Shown: in pieces, positions 1 through 7,864 of the stretch
Position numbering within the stretch: position 1 is the first letter of the stretch
How the letters are laid out: every line of letters begins with the position of its first letter
Source: JAFGRR01 sp964563855
Lineage (GTDB): Bacteria > Planctomycetota > Phycisphaerae > UBA1845 > Fen-1342
Reading direction: 5' to 3'
Assembly: GCA_964563855.1 (NCBI GenBank)
Contig: CAZLYU010000003.1
Location: 107,778-171,777, forward strand
Length of the DNA stretch: 64,000 nt
Notes under the pieces: model-generated
What the model was told of the DNA's origin: nothing
What the model saw: the letters and a program-made list of their open reading frames with translations, nothing else
Database searches by the model: none
Program-made: the position numbers and the translations under genes

Positions 1-963
1 GCGAAGCCCAGCAGCCAACGCGCGTACCCGTACGGCGACATCCCACATGCACGCGTCGTCGCGTCGCTGCACGCCTTTCTGCAGCTTCTCGACGACTCAA
101 CGTCGGCCGACCAGTTCGATCGCCTCGTGCGAGAACGATTCGACGTCTTTCAGTCGGTCGGCTGGAACGGCGAGGGAGACGTGCTCTTCACTGGCTACTA
201 CACGCCAATCTTCGACGCACGCCGCGAGCGCACCCGCGAGTTTCGATACCCGCTCTATCGCAGACCGCCCGACCTCGTGACCGACGCCGAGGGCGCCGTC
301 ATCGGCCAGAGACAGCCCGACGGCACGATCAGCCCCGGCTACCCGACGCGACGCACACTAGAGGAAAACCGTCGGCTCGATGGACTCGAGCTCGTCTATC
401 TGCGATCGCCGTTCGAGGCCTACGTCGTCTCGGTGCAAGGCTCCGCGCGTCTGCGGCTTGCCAGCGGCGAACTGCTGGAACTGGGCTACGCGGGAACGAA
501 CGGGCGGGATTACACCGCCGTCGCGCTCGAAATGGTGCAAGCGGGTGAGCTCGACGCCGACGACGTTTCGCTGCAGACGATGCTGGAATATTTCAGATCG
601 CGGCCTGCGGCGGATACGTTTCGTTGGACGTGGCTCAATGATCGCTACACGTTTTTCCAGGAGACCAGCGGCGGACCGTACGGCAGCCTGGGCGTGCCGG
701 TCACGATAAATCACTCGATTGCGACTGACAAGAGCGTCTATCCGCGCGCGGCAATGGCCATGGTCGTTGCCGATATTCCGATAACCTCAGCTCAGGACGA
801 CGGGCTCGTGCATCAGTTCGCCTTGGATCAGGATACGGGCGGCGCGATTCGTGCCGCCGGACGCTGCGATGTGTACATGGGTGTCGGACCAGCGGCCGAG
901 GCCCGCGCCGGTCGGACGTTGGCGGAGGGCGACCTCTACTACGTGTTCGCCAAGCAGTGGTGA
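1..963 (+). CDS. mltA: Membrane-bound lytic murein transglycosylase A (partial, 5' end missing)
   Basis: Cleaves the MurNAc-GlcNAc bond of peptidoglycan with formation of a 1,6-anhydro end, acting in the envelope. The frame is open to the first base of the window, so the signal peptide and first residues are missing; 320 residues are visible. The MltA domain is recognisable from the FTGYYTP motif near residue 60 of the visible part, and the C-terminal 3D domain carries the DQDTGGAI and CDVYMG segments that hold the family's catalytic and structural aspartates. It ends normally with YYVFAKQW. The downstream sigma factor gene is separated by about 185 bases with its own promoter-like sequence, so the two are probably not an operon. 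Assignment is firm; start unknown. Confidence 0.93.
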   Translation, partial: AKPSSQRAYPYGDIPHARVVASLHAFLQLLDDSTSADQFDRLVRERFDVFQSVGWNGEGDVLFTGYYTPIFDARRERTREFRYPLYRRPPDLVTDAEGAVIGQRQPDGTISPGYPTRRTLEENRRLDGLELVYLRSPFEAYVVSVQGSARLRLASGELLELGYAGTNGRDYTAVALEMVQAGELDADDVSLQTMLEYFRSRPAADTFRWTWLNDRYTFFQETSGGPYGSLGVPVTINHSIATDKSVYPRAAMAMVVADIPITSAQDDGLVHQFALDQDTGGAIRAAGRCDVYMGVGPAAEARAGRTLAEGDLYYVFAKQW

Positions 964-1020
964 CGGTTATCCGTCGCACTCCGCCGTCGGCGCCCGTTTT
1001 GGTCGAATTTCAGTAGGCTT

Positions 1021-1050
1021 TTGACGAACGTCCGCCAGTATCGCTACGAT
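1021..1050 (+). promoter_or_regulatory. Sigma-70-type promoter of the sigma factor gene
   Basis: TTGACG (1021-1026) and TACGAT (1045-1050) are separated by 18 bases, matching the -35/-10 consensus at 5 and 4 of 6 positions. The next gene starts at 1149, so the leader would be about 90 bases. Prediction only. Confidence 0.4.
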
Positions 1051-1059
1051 CCCTTACTT

Positions 1060-1080
1060 GTAACGCCAGCGACGCGTTAC
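1060..1080. promoter_or_regulatory. Inverted repeat near the predicted start site of the sigma factor gene
   Basis: GTAACG (1060-1065) and CGTTAC (1075-1080) form a perfect six-base inverted repeat with a nine-base centre, ten bases after the predicted -10 box. It could be an operator for a dimeric regulator or a 5' hairpin. Function is inferred from position only. Confidence 0.3.
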
Positions 1081-1148
1081 GAACTTGGCCTGGTCGTCAT
1101 CGTAGTATGGGCGGTGCAGGCGTTGGCGGGCCGCACTGGAGGTTTACC

Positions 1149-2837
1149 ATGAGTGGTTTCGACTTGACGAGCGTGGGGCAATTGGCTGACCAGCTCGCCC
1201 GAGGCCCGGTGCGACTCCGCCTCCGACAACTCGCCGGAATCGACTTCCTCCTTTCCGTCATCGAACCGGACAAGACGTATCCGTTTGCCTTTGTCCGTCA
1301 CGCGCTCACCGGCTATCGCATGCCGTTCGCCGAGACGAACGACGCCGACGAGCTGCTCTCGGGTGCGCCGCTGCGCGACGACCTCGTCTTGCTGGCCGAG
1401 CTTCTGAGCGAGTCGGCCGGCATACCGCTGCAAACCTGGCCCACTCCGATTTTCTCCGTCACTGAGTTGGCCGATCGCTTCGGCGTCTCAACCAAAACCA
1501 TCTTCCGCTGGCGGAAGCGCGGGCTCGTCGGATGGAAGTTCCGCGGCCCCGATCGTCGCTTGCGACTGGCGTTTCCCGACCACTGCGTCCGTCGCTTCGT
1601 GGCCGAGAACGTTGACCTGGTCAACCGCGGCAGCAGCTTCTCGCAGCTCACCGCAAACGAACGTACGGCGATCATTGATCGCGCCAAGGAGTTGGTTGCG
1701 GTTGGCGAGCGAACCGTGAACGCAGTCGCTCGCACTTTGTGTGACGAAACCGGCCGCGCCATCGAGACGATCCGCCTCATCCTCAAGCATTACGACGAGG
1801 CCCACCCCAAGCAGGGTTTGTTCAACCGCACGGTGACCTGCCCAGGGGCCGACGATCGCAGCATGGCGCTCTGGGAGGCGTACGTTGACGGCGCGTCAAT
1901 CGAAACGCTGGCCAAGCGCTTCGAGCGCCCCGTACGCACCATCTACCGTCAGCTCACCGAACTGCGCGCCCGCGACACGAAGTCGCGCCCGATCGAGTTC
2001 GTCCCCAGCGACGAGTTCCTCGAACCCGGAATCGGTCGCACCGTCGCCAGCGACCCAAACGTCGCCGCGCCATACGCCGAAGACACGCGGGCGAAGAAGG
2101 CCCCGCGCGACCTGCCGCCATACTTGCAGCAGCTCTTCCGTTTGCCGCTGCTGACGCCGGCGGGCGAAGCGGCGCTGTTCCGCAAGATGAACTATCTGAA
2201 GTTCAGGGCGGATGAGTTGCGCGCTCAAATCGAGCCGGAGACGACGACCGCGGCCGATCTCGATCGCATCGAGCAATTGCTCGACGACGCCAACGCGATC
2301 AAGAATCAGATCCTGAACGCGAACCTCCGTTTGGTGGTCAGCATCGCGAAGAAGCACGCGAACCCAATGGTCGAATTTTTCGAGGTGGTCTCCGACGGCA
2401 ACATCTCGCTGATGCGCGCGGTGGAGCGGTTCGATTACTCGCGCGGCTTCAAGTTCAGCACCTACGCATCGTGGGCGATCATGAAGAATTACGCCCGCTC
2501 AGCGCCCGAGCAGCGTCGCCGTCAGGACCGCTACCAGACCGGCCGCGACGAGCTGCTGAGCCTGGCGCCGGCGCCCAACCTCGACGATCTCGAGGACGAC
2601 TATCTCCCCGCATTGCGCAACACGCTCGACCGCATGCTCGACTCGCTCGACGAACGCGAGCAGACCATTCTGCGTCAGCGCTACGGGCTCGACCGCGCCG
2701 GCGGCGACACGGCAACGCTCGAAGAAATCGGCAAGCGTTTCGGCGTCTCCAAGGAGCGCATCCGTCAACTCGAAGCCCGCGCCCTGTCGAAGCTGCGTAC
2801 CGAGAACAGCGAAAGCGTCCTCGAGAACCTCGGCTAG
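1149..2837 (+). CDS. Sigma-70 family RNA polymerase sigma factor with N-terminal helix-turn-helix modules
   Basis: Promoter-recognition subunit of RNA polymerase, 562 residues. The start at 1149 is chosen because GGAGG lies six bases upstream; an ATG 42 bases earlier lacks this. Residues 102-140 form a MerR-like helix-turn-helix (FSVTELADRFGVSTKTIFRW); 165-215 and 246-272 look like two further HTH units. A region 1.2-like stretch (324-352, LPLLTPAGEAALF) is followed by region 2 (383-452, with NLRLVVSIAKKHA and FKFSTYASWAI) and region 4 (490-551, ending in the DNA-binding helix VSKERIRQLEARALSKLR). Region 3 seems absent: only about 35 residues separate regions 2 and 4. It stands alone. The sigma identity is firm; its regulon cannot be read from context. 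Confidence 0.9.
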   Translation: MSGFDLTSVGQLADQLARGPVRLRLRQLAGIDFLLSVIEPDKTYPFAFVRHALTGYRMPFAETNDADELLSGAPLRDDLVLLAELLSESAGIPLQTWPTPIFSVTELADRFGVSTKTIFRWRKRGLVGWKFRGPDRRLRLAFPDHCVRRFVAENVDLVNRGSSFSQLTANERTAIIDRAKELVAVGERTVNAVARTLCDETGRAIETIRLILKHYDEAHPKQGLFNRTVTCPGADDRSMALWEAYVDGASIETLAKRFERPVRTIYRQLTELRARDTKSRPIEFVPSDEFLEPGIGRTVASDPNVAAPYAEDTRAKKAPRDLPPYLQQLFRLPLLTPAGEAALFRKMNYLKFRADELRAQIEPETTTAADLDRIEQLLDDANAIKNQILNANLRLVVSIAKKHANPMVEFFEVVSDGNISLMRAVERFDYSRGFKFSTYASWAIMKNYARSAPEQRRRQDRYQTGRDELLSLAPAPNLDDLEDDYLPALRNTLDRMLDSLDEREQTILRQRYGLDRAGGDTATLEEIGKRFGVSKERIRQLEARALSKLRTENSESVLENLG

Positions 2838-2886
2838 TCGGACTCACCCCGTCGGCACGCAAATGTAGCGTCAGACGCGCCGCTGT

Positions 2887-3669
2887 CTAACGATGCGAGC
2901 GCCCCCGCCGATACGCCAATGCGACGCCCATCAGGCACAGGTGCGGGGCCACGCCGTCGGCGAACTCGACCAACGCCTGAAGCTGGCCCGCCCGCCCGCC
3001 AGTCAGCAGCAGATGCGGCCACTCCCCCAGTTCGGTGGCGAAGCGCTCGACGATCTCCCGCAACGCACCAACCGCACCAAACGTCACGCCGGCCAGCATC
3101 GCGTCGCGCGTGTTCTTGCCGAACGGAGACGCCGGTGTCTCGAGCGTTACCGCCGGCAGTTGCGCCGTCTTGCGATGGAGAGCATCGAGCGCGAGGTCGA
3201 GCCCGGGCGCGATGGTTCCGCCGAGAAAACGCCCGTCGCTCGACACACTGTCGACCGTCATCGCCGTACCGAACGAAGCAACTGCGCAAACCCCGCGAAC
3301 GCGCTCATAAGCCGCCGCCGCCGAGCAAACCCGATCCACACCCACCTCGTCCGGATGATCAATCTCGAGCGGCATCGGCAGCGGCAACTCGCTGCGGACA
3401 TTCAGCGGCGCTGCACCGCAGATCGCTTCGACACGCTCGACAAAAGCCGCGTGCACAGGCGGATTCACACTCGCTATCACGACCTGGCGATGATCCGTGT
3501 CGGCGATCGAGGCGAACGTGCCGCGCAGCGCATCGTCCCACGTCGCCGGCTCGGCGCTCGGAACATGAACCGCGTGGTGCAGCCCGTCTTCATCACTGAC
3601 CGCAAGACTGATCGACGTGTTGCCGATGTCGACGACGAGAAGCGGGTCGGTGGGGTTAGCGTCGGTCAT
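2887..3669 (-). CDS. coaX: Type III pantothenate kinase
   Basis: Phosphorylates pantothenate, the first step of coenzyme A synthesis, as a cytosolic dimer that needs a monovalent cation. The 260-residue length is typical. The phosphate-binding DIGNT motif is at residues 14-18, the GVDR motif near 110-113, and the GG-I-PG segment at 150-156. One oddity is that the Asp expected two residues before the GTA of the D-x-GTA-x-T motif is Ser132 here (SFGTAMT). It converges on the sigma factor gene with 49 bases between the stops. Upstream lies a membrane protein gene 45 bases away on the same strand, probably co-transcribed. Family assignment is firm, full activity less so. Confidence 0.92.
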   Translation of the reverse strand: MTDANPTDPLLVVDIGNTSISLAVSDEDGLHHAVHVPSAEPATWDDALRGTFASIADTDHRQVVIASVNPPVHAAFVERVEAICGAAPLNVRSELPLPMPLEIDHPDEVGVDRVCSAAAAYERVRGVCAVASFGTAMTVDSVSSDGRFLGGTIAPGLDLALDALHRKTAQLPAVTLETPASPFGKNTRDAMLAGVTFGAVGALREIVERFATELGEWPHLLLTGGRAGQLQALVEFADGVAPHLCLMGVALAYRRGRSHR

Positions 3670-3714
3670 CGTCGGGATGCTAGCCCGGCGTGCGGTCGGA
3701 CGCCGCCAAAGCCG

Positions 3715-4458
3715 CTACTGTTTTTTCGCCAAGACCCGCACCAGCCCGACGACGCCAGCCACCAGCAGCGTGATGAGCAACAGAAACAGCAGCATCGCGA
3801 CCGCAAAGCTCAGCAGCGGCCACGCCGTCTCAACAACCGTGGTCACCGGTCGCGGCGCCAGCATGCCGATCAGCCAGATCAACACCCCCGCGAGCCCGAT
3901 CGCGACGACCGCCCCGCGCTGATGACCCTCGAACGGCGCCATGCGCACCGTCAAACACACCGCGAGGTACAGAAACACAGCCGTCGGCCAGCGGGTCAGG
4001 TCGCTCTGCCGGATCGCATCCAACATGCGCTCCATCGCCGTGACGATCGCCCGCAGCAGGTCCCACACGCCGTCGAGCGTGGTCGGGAGCGCCGCGGCGA
4101 GTTGCACGTTCGCCTGACCGACCATTTCGGCGCCCCAGGCGCGGGTGGCGACGTAGAGGCAAATTGCGCACGCCAGCAGCGGCAGCAACCCGATGAGGAT
4201 CGAGCTGGCCAGGTTGCTGCGCTGCGGTGCGTCTTGCGTGGGGGCGCCCTGTTCGTCGTCCCCCATCAGACGCACGTTCTGCACCTCATTGCCCGTCACC
4301 AGCAAACCCAGCACGTGGCCAAGCTGCGCCACCAGGGTTCCCGGCAGCAGCAGCGAGTTCACCAGCCGCGGCTTGACCAAGCGGCTCAGTAGCGTATGCA
4401 CGCCCCAAGCGGTGAAGATGATGATGAACAACCAGAAAGTCAGCGCAGCGAACAGCAT
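3715..4458 (-). CDS. Unknown polytopic membrane protein
   Basis: A 247-residue protein I do not recognise. The start at 4458 is preferred because GAGGA sits seven bases upstream and translation then begins directly with a hydrophobic helix (MLFAALTFWLFIIIF); an ATG 51 bases further upstream is possible. About five transmembrane segments are visible: residues 1-25, around 40-60, 85-110, 155-175, 185-205 and 215-245. A short charged cytoplasmic or periplasmic loop lies near residues 65-80. It precedes coaX by 45 bases and follows the ABC permease gene by 117 bases, all on one strand, but neither neighbour suggests a specific job. Confidence 0.7.
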   Translation of the reverse strand: MLFAALTFWLFIIIFTAWGVHTLLSRLVKPRLVNSLLLPGTLVAQLGHVLGLLVTGNEVQNVRLMGDDEQGAPTQDAPQRSNLASSILIGLLPLLACAICLYVATRAWGAEMVGQANVQLAAALPTTLDGVWDLLRAIVTAMERMLDAIRQSDLTRWPTAVFLYLAVCLTVRMAPFEGHQRGAVVAIGLAGVLIWLIGMLAPRPVTTVVETAWPLLSFAVAMLLFLLLITLLVAGVVGLVRVLAKKQ

Positions 4459-4575
4459 GGATCCATCCTCGTTCGCGGTCGCAGGTGCGACGTTCCCCGG
4501 CAGCGCCATCCGTGTCGCCGCCCGCGCAAATTATGCCCGATGATTGGCGGAATGCCAGCCTTCGTTTCAAAGCGG

Positions 4576-5460
4576 CTAGTCGGACCAGGCCCGCGTCAGC
4601 CGTAACTGGACGAGTGCGATGATCAGCAAGAGAAGCGTCAAGACCCAGCCCATCGCCGCCGCGTAACCGAGATCGCCGGTCAGAAAGCCGCGTTCGTACA
4701 AGTACACCATGACGGTCGTGCTGGCGCGGCCCGGTCCGCCGCGATTGGTCAGCACCCACGGTAGGTCGAACAAACCAAACGAGCCGATGGTCGACGCCGT
4801 CACGAGAAACGCGGCGATCGGCCAGATGCCCGGAATGGTCACATTCAGGAACCGCTGGATGACGTTTGCACCGTCAACGGTCGCGGCTTCGTACAGCTCG
4901 GTCGGAATGCCTTGCAGACCGGCGAGAAAGTAGATCATGTTGAAGCCCGCGAACATCCACACGCCGGTCAGCACCAGTGTGTTCATGACGACATCGGGAC
5001 TGGTGAGCCAACGAAACGGCGGCAGGCCGAGGCTGGTCAGAATGTAGTTCAAGATGCCGTCTTGCACGCCGAAGATCTGCTGGAAGCCGACGCCGATGAA
5101 CACCGCCCCAACGAGCACGGGCATGAACAGCGCCGTCCGCCAGAAACCCCGCGCGACCAGACGCTTCTGATGCAGCAGCAGCGCCATACCCAGCGCCGCG
5201 GGAAGCTGTATCAGCAACGACATGGCGGCGAAGTACGCCGTCCGTGCGAAGGCGCCCCAGAACACCTCGTCGCTGATCAATTGGCGGTAGTTGGCGGCCC
5301 CAACCGAGACGCTGACCGCAGCGCCCACCGTCTGCCGCGTCGACAGCGCCACCGATTGCACCAGCGGATATACCGTGAACGTCAGAAAGATCAGCGCAAA
5401 CGGCGCCAGGAATAGCCACGGCGTGCGCCATGTAATCGATTGAGCGTGCGCTTTAGCCAT
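4576..5460 (-). CDS. ABC sugar transporter permease, MalF/UgpA type
   Basis: Inner-membrane permease of a carbohydrate uptake ABC transporter, 294 residues with six predicted membrane spans. The cytoplasmic EAA loop that contacts the ATPase is clear near residues 190-210 (ELYEAATVDGANVIQRF). It begins nine bases after the stop of the solute-binding protein gene, so the two are one operon. The usual second permease (MalG type) does not follow, and no ATPase is encoded nearby. The partner subunits must be elsewhere, or this permease pairs with those of another transporter. Confidence 0.9.
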   Translation of the reverse strand: MAKAHAQSITWRTPWLFLAPFALIFLTFTVYPLVQSVALSTRQTVGAAVSVSVGAANYRQLISDEVFWGAFARTAYFAAMSLLIQLPAALGMALLLHQKRLVARGFWRTALFMPVLVGAVFIGVGFQQIFGVQDGILNYILTSLGLPPFRWLTSPDVVMNTLVLTGVWMFAGFNMIYFLAGLQGIPTELYEAATVDGANVIQRFLNVTIPGIWPIAAFLVTASTIGSFGLFDLPWVLTNRGGPGRASTTVMVYLYERGFLTGDLGYAAAMGWVLTLLLLIIALVQLRLTRAWSD

Positions 5461-5469
5461 ACGCCCCCG

Positions 5470-6831
5470 TCATTCCTCGCGGCTCGCGTCAATGGCGCGG
5501 CGATCGCGGGCGATCATCGCTCGTAACTCCTGCGCTACCCGATCCAGCGCCGCGGCCGGCGGCGTCGCGCCGCGCACCACGTCGGCGAACTCGGCATTCA
5601 ACAGACTAAGCGCCTCGGTCAGGTACGGCGACCCGTTCACCGGTGGCGTCTCAAGCGCGAGTTCCGTCAGCAACTCGCCAACGCGCTGTCCGCCGAAGAA
5701 CGCCGACGGCGACGAAAACGCCTCGGCGTCGAAGACGTCGGTCAGTGGCGGAACGATGCTCTGCGCTTCGAAGCGCTTCAGCAACGAACGCTCGTCGAAG
5801 TACAGATGCTTCAGAACCTCCCAAGCAGCGTCCACGTCGGTCGCGCCCTTTGGGATGAAGATCGCCGTGCCTCCCACCGTGCTTGTGCGCCTGCCGCCCG
5901 GGGTCCAACTGGGCATCGGCATGCACCGCAACGCCCCGCTCAACTCGTCCCGCAAGTCAAGCCGCATCGCCGCCAGCATCCAGTCGGCGGCGGGGTACAT
6001 CAGAAACTGGCCGCGCGCGACCGCGCGAAAGTCTTCCGCCAGACCGCTGAGCTTCGGTCCGGCGGCGGGCGGGTCGCTGCGAAACAGACTCACATAGAAC
6101 GCGAGCGTGTCCACGGCTAGCTCGCTATCGATCGTCACATCGCCGTTCGGGTCGAATACGTCGCCGCCGCGCTGCCAGAGGAGCGAGAGATAGTCGAAGG
6201 CCTCGCGGTCGGAAAGCGCAACGCCGTAGCGCCACGTGTCGCCGCCGAGTCGTCCCGGGCGGTGGTAAGCCTGCGCAGCTTCCTTGAACGCCTCCCATGT
6301 CAGCGGAGCGTCGGGATCGATATTGGTGTCGTCGATGGCGTGGGGCGAAAAGACGAACGTCATCGGATGCACATCATGAGGGACGCCGAGAATGCGACCG
6401 CCGACGCTATAGCGCGCGAAACGCGCAGCGATCACACGGTCCATCCAGCCCTCGGCCTCGAGTCGTTCCGTGAGATCGACAAACGGCAGTTCATCGGCGG
6501 GTCCGCGTAGGAAGCGACCGACGTGCGACTGCTCGATTTCAACGAGGTCTGGTAATTCGGTTTGCGTCATGACCGATAACGCCAAGCGGTCGAACAACGC
6601 GCCGCCGAGGTTGACCACTCGCACGCGGATCGGAAGCGGCTCCTCGCGCAGGCGCTCTTGAAACTCTGTCGAAGCGATGTGCGTGAAGGTCCAGACTTCG
6701 AGGTCGTAGCGGCTCGCGGCCGCCGCCCGCACCAGGATCACCGCCCCCGACACGACCGCCAGGATCAGTAGAAAGAGGGGAACGCGTCCTGGGGGGAATT
6801 CGTCACTCACTTCCCATAAACGTCGGACCAC
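5470..6831 (-). CDS. ABC transporter solute-binding protein, family 1
   Basis: Captures a sugar-like substrate outside the membrane for the adjacent permease; 453 residues. I place the start at a GTG at 6831 because AAAGGAG lies five bases upstream; the open frame continues 228 bases further without a ribosome site or membrane-like sequence. Residues about 14-36 form one hydrophobic segment (VPLFLLILAVVSGAVILV), acting as an uncleaved anchor rather than a typical lipoprotein signal. The rest has the family-1 pattern, including the region LPDLVEIEQSHVGRFLRG and a late GWP-like hinge area. It is the first gene of a two-gene operon with the permease at 4576-5460. Substrate cannot be predicted. 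Confidence 0.85.
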   Translation of the reverse strand: MVRRLWEVSDEFPPGRVPLFLLILAVVSGAVILVRAAAASRYDLEVWTFTHIASTEFQERLREEPLPIRVRVVNLGGALFDRLALSVMTQTELPDLVEIEQSHVGRFLRGPADELPFVDLTERLEAEGWMDRVIAARFARYSVGGRILGVPHDVHPMTFVFSPHAIDDTNIDPDAPLTWEAFKEAAQAYHRPGRLGGDTWRYGVALSDREAFDYLSLLWQRGGDVFDPNGDVTIDSELAVDTLAFYVSLFRSDPPAAGPKLSGLAEDFRAVARGQFLMYPAADWMLAAMRLDLRDELSGALRCMPMPSWTPGGRRTSTVGGTAIFIPKGATDVDAAWEVLKHLYFDERSLLKRFEAQSIVPPLTDVFDAEAFSSPSAFFGGQRVGELLTELALETPPVNGSPYLTEALSLLNAEFADVVRGATPPAAALDRVAQELRAMIARDRRAIDASREE

Positions 6832-7131
6832 GGTCGCTCCTTTCTCGGCACGGGCGCGACGCCGCACAGCCTTGGCGGCCCGCGAAGCACGAGAACCTAT
6901 GGGACGCGGTGCGGTCAAGCCAGTACCGCGATTGGTTATCGCTGGCGCGTGCGGCGTTTCATCTTCGATTTTTGCGGGGCCGATTTGATTTCGCTTGCAC
7001 GCGCTACCTAAACACGGCTGGGAAGGAACAGTCCCTTTCCGAACGGAGTCCGAAACCAAGCGCGCTCACTCGGAGGGGCGTGCGAAGTGAGACGTGTAGT
7101 GATCTGGCGGGAAGCCCGACGGAGGACAGAA
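6832..7131. other. Divergent intergenic region
   Basis: About 300 bases separate the binding-protein gene (minus) from the PEP-CTERM gene (plus). It holds the two ribosome-binding sites at its ends (AAAGGAG read on the minus strand near 6837-6843, GGAGG at 7121-7125). I see no convincing promoter pair, small gene or RNA element in it. Confidence 0.6.
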
Positions 7132-7749
7132 ATGAGAAGCTTGCTTGCAGTTGGAGTGGCGTTGTCGATCGCCGCTTCTGCCAATGCTGCCCTGATGGGC
7201 AACGTCATCATGGAAATGGAGCCGAACGACACCGACGCCACCGCGCAGGACATCGGCTCGATCGATGGCCCCGTGGGTAGCGGCGACGTCGCGTTGATCG
7301 ACGGCGAAATCACCTCGGGCGATGTCGACTGGTACGTGTTCGACGTTGTCGGCGTGATCGACCTTGCCGCGTCGGTCTTCCAGACGCCCTTCGACATGCC
7401 GACCACCGCCGACAGCCAGCTCATGTTGCTGGACTCGGGCCTGAACATCGTCGCGTTCGACGACGATGACAACGTGGGCGACATGTCCGCCTTCGCGACC
7501 CGCATCAGCACCGGTCGTTACTACCTCGGCGTCAGCTCGTTCAACGACGCTGGCAACCCCGACAAGACCATCGCTGATCCTGACCTCAGCACGCTGAGCG
7601 TCTTCGACGGCGTCGACAACGACACGATGATGGACCACACCGGTGACTTCACGTACAAGCTCGGCATTTTCGTGAACATCGTTCCTGAGCCGACGAGCGT
7701 GGCGCTCGTGCTCATCGGTGCGGTCTTCACGGCCCTGCGTCGCCGCTAA
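7132..7749 (+). CDS. PEP-CTERM sorting-domain secreted protein
   Basis: A 205-residue exported protein. The start at 7132 follows GGAGGACAGA; an in-frame GTG 45 bases earlier is less likely. Residues 1-20 are a signal peptide ending in a run of Ala. The body begins with MEMEPNDTDATAQ, the hallmark of PPC-like (bacterial pre-peptidase C-terminal) beta-sandwich domains, and is rich in Asp that could bind calcium. Residues from about 184 form the sorting tail: VPEP, a hydrophobic helix, and a final ALRRR. Such proteins are processed by an exosortase, none of which is in this window. The gene is monocistronic and ends 28 bases before a hairpin terminator. Confidence 0.88.
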   Translation: MRSLLAVGVALSIAASANAALMGNVIMEMEPNDTDATAQDIGSIDGPVGSGDVALIDGEITSGDVDWYVFDVVGVIDLAASVFQTPFDMPTTADSQLMLLDSGLNIVAFDDDDNVGDMSAFATRISTGRYYLGVSSFNDAGNPDKTIADPDLSTLSVFDGVDNDTMMDHTGDFTYKLGIFVNIVPEPTSVALVLIGAVFTALRRR

Positions 7750-7777
7750 GTCGCCAACGCGACATCAATCACAATTC

Positions 7778-7820
7778 GCGAGGATGTGCGACTGATGTCG
7801 TACATCCTCGCACTCTTTTT
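7778..7820 (+). terminator. Rho-independent terminator of the PEP-CTERM gene
   Basis: GCGAGGATGT (7778-7787) pairs perfectly with ACATCCTCGC (7802-7811), and the stem is followed by CTCTTTTT ending at 7820. The stop codon of the upstream gene is at 7749. The convergent selA gene ends at 7865 and may share the hairpin, although its own side lacks a good T run. Confidence 0.8.
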
Positions 7821-7864
7821 CGCGCCTATGTATTGCAGAGATCTCGCCCGCGTCGCGATTCCCG

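Noticed and set aside
2893..4392. A 499-codon plus-strand open frame opposite coaX and the membrane protein
   Set aside because: Arg/Gln/His-rich shadow without motifs; coaX on the other strand is certain.
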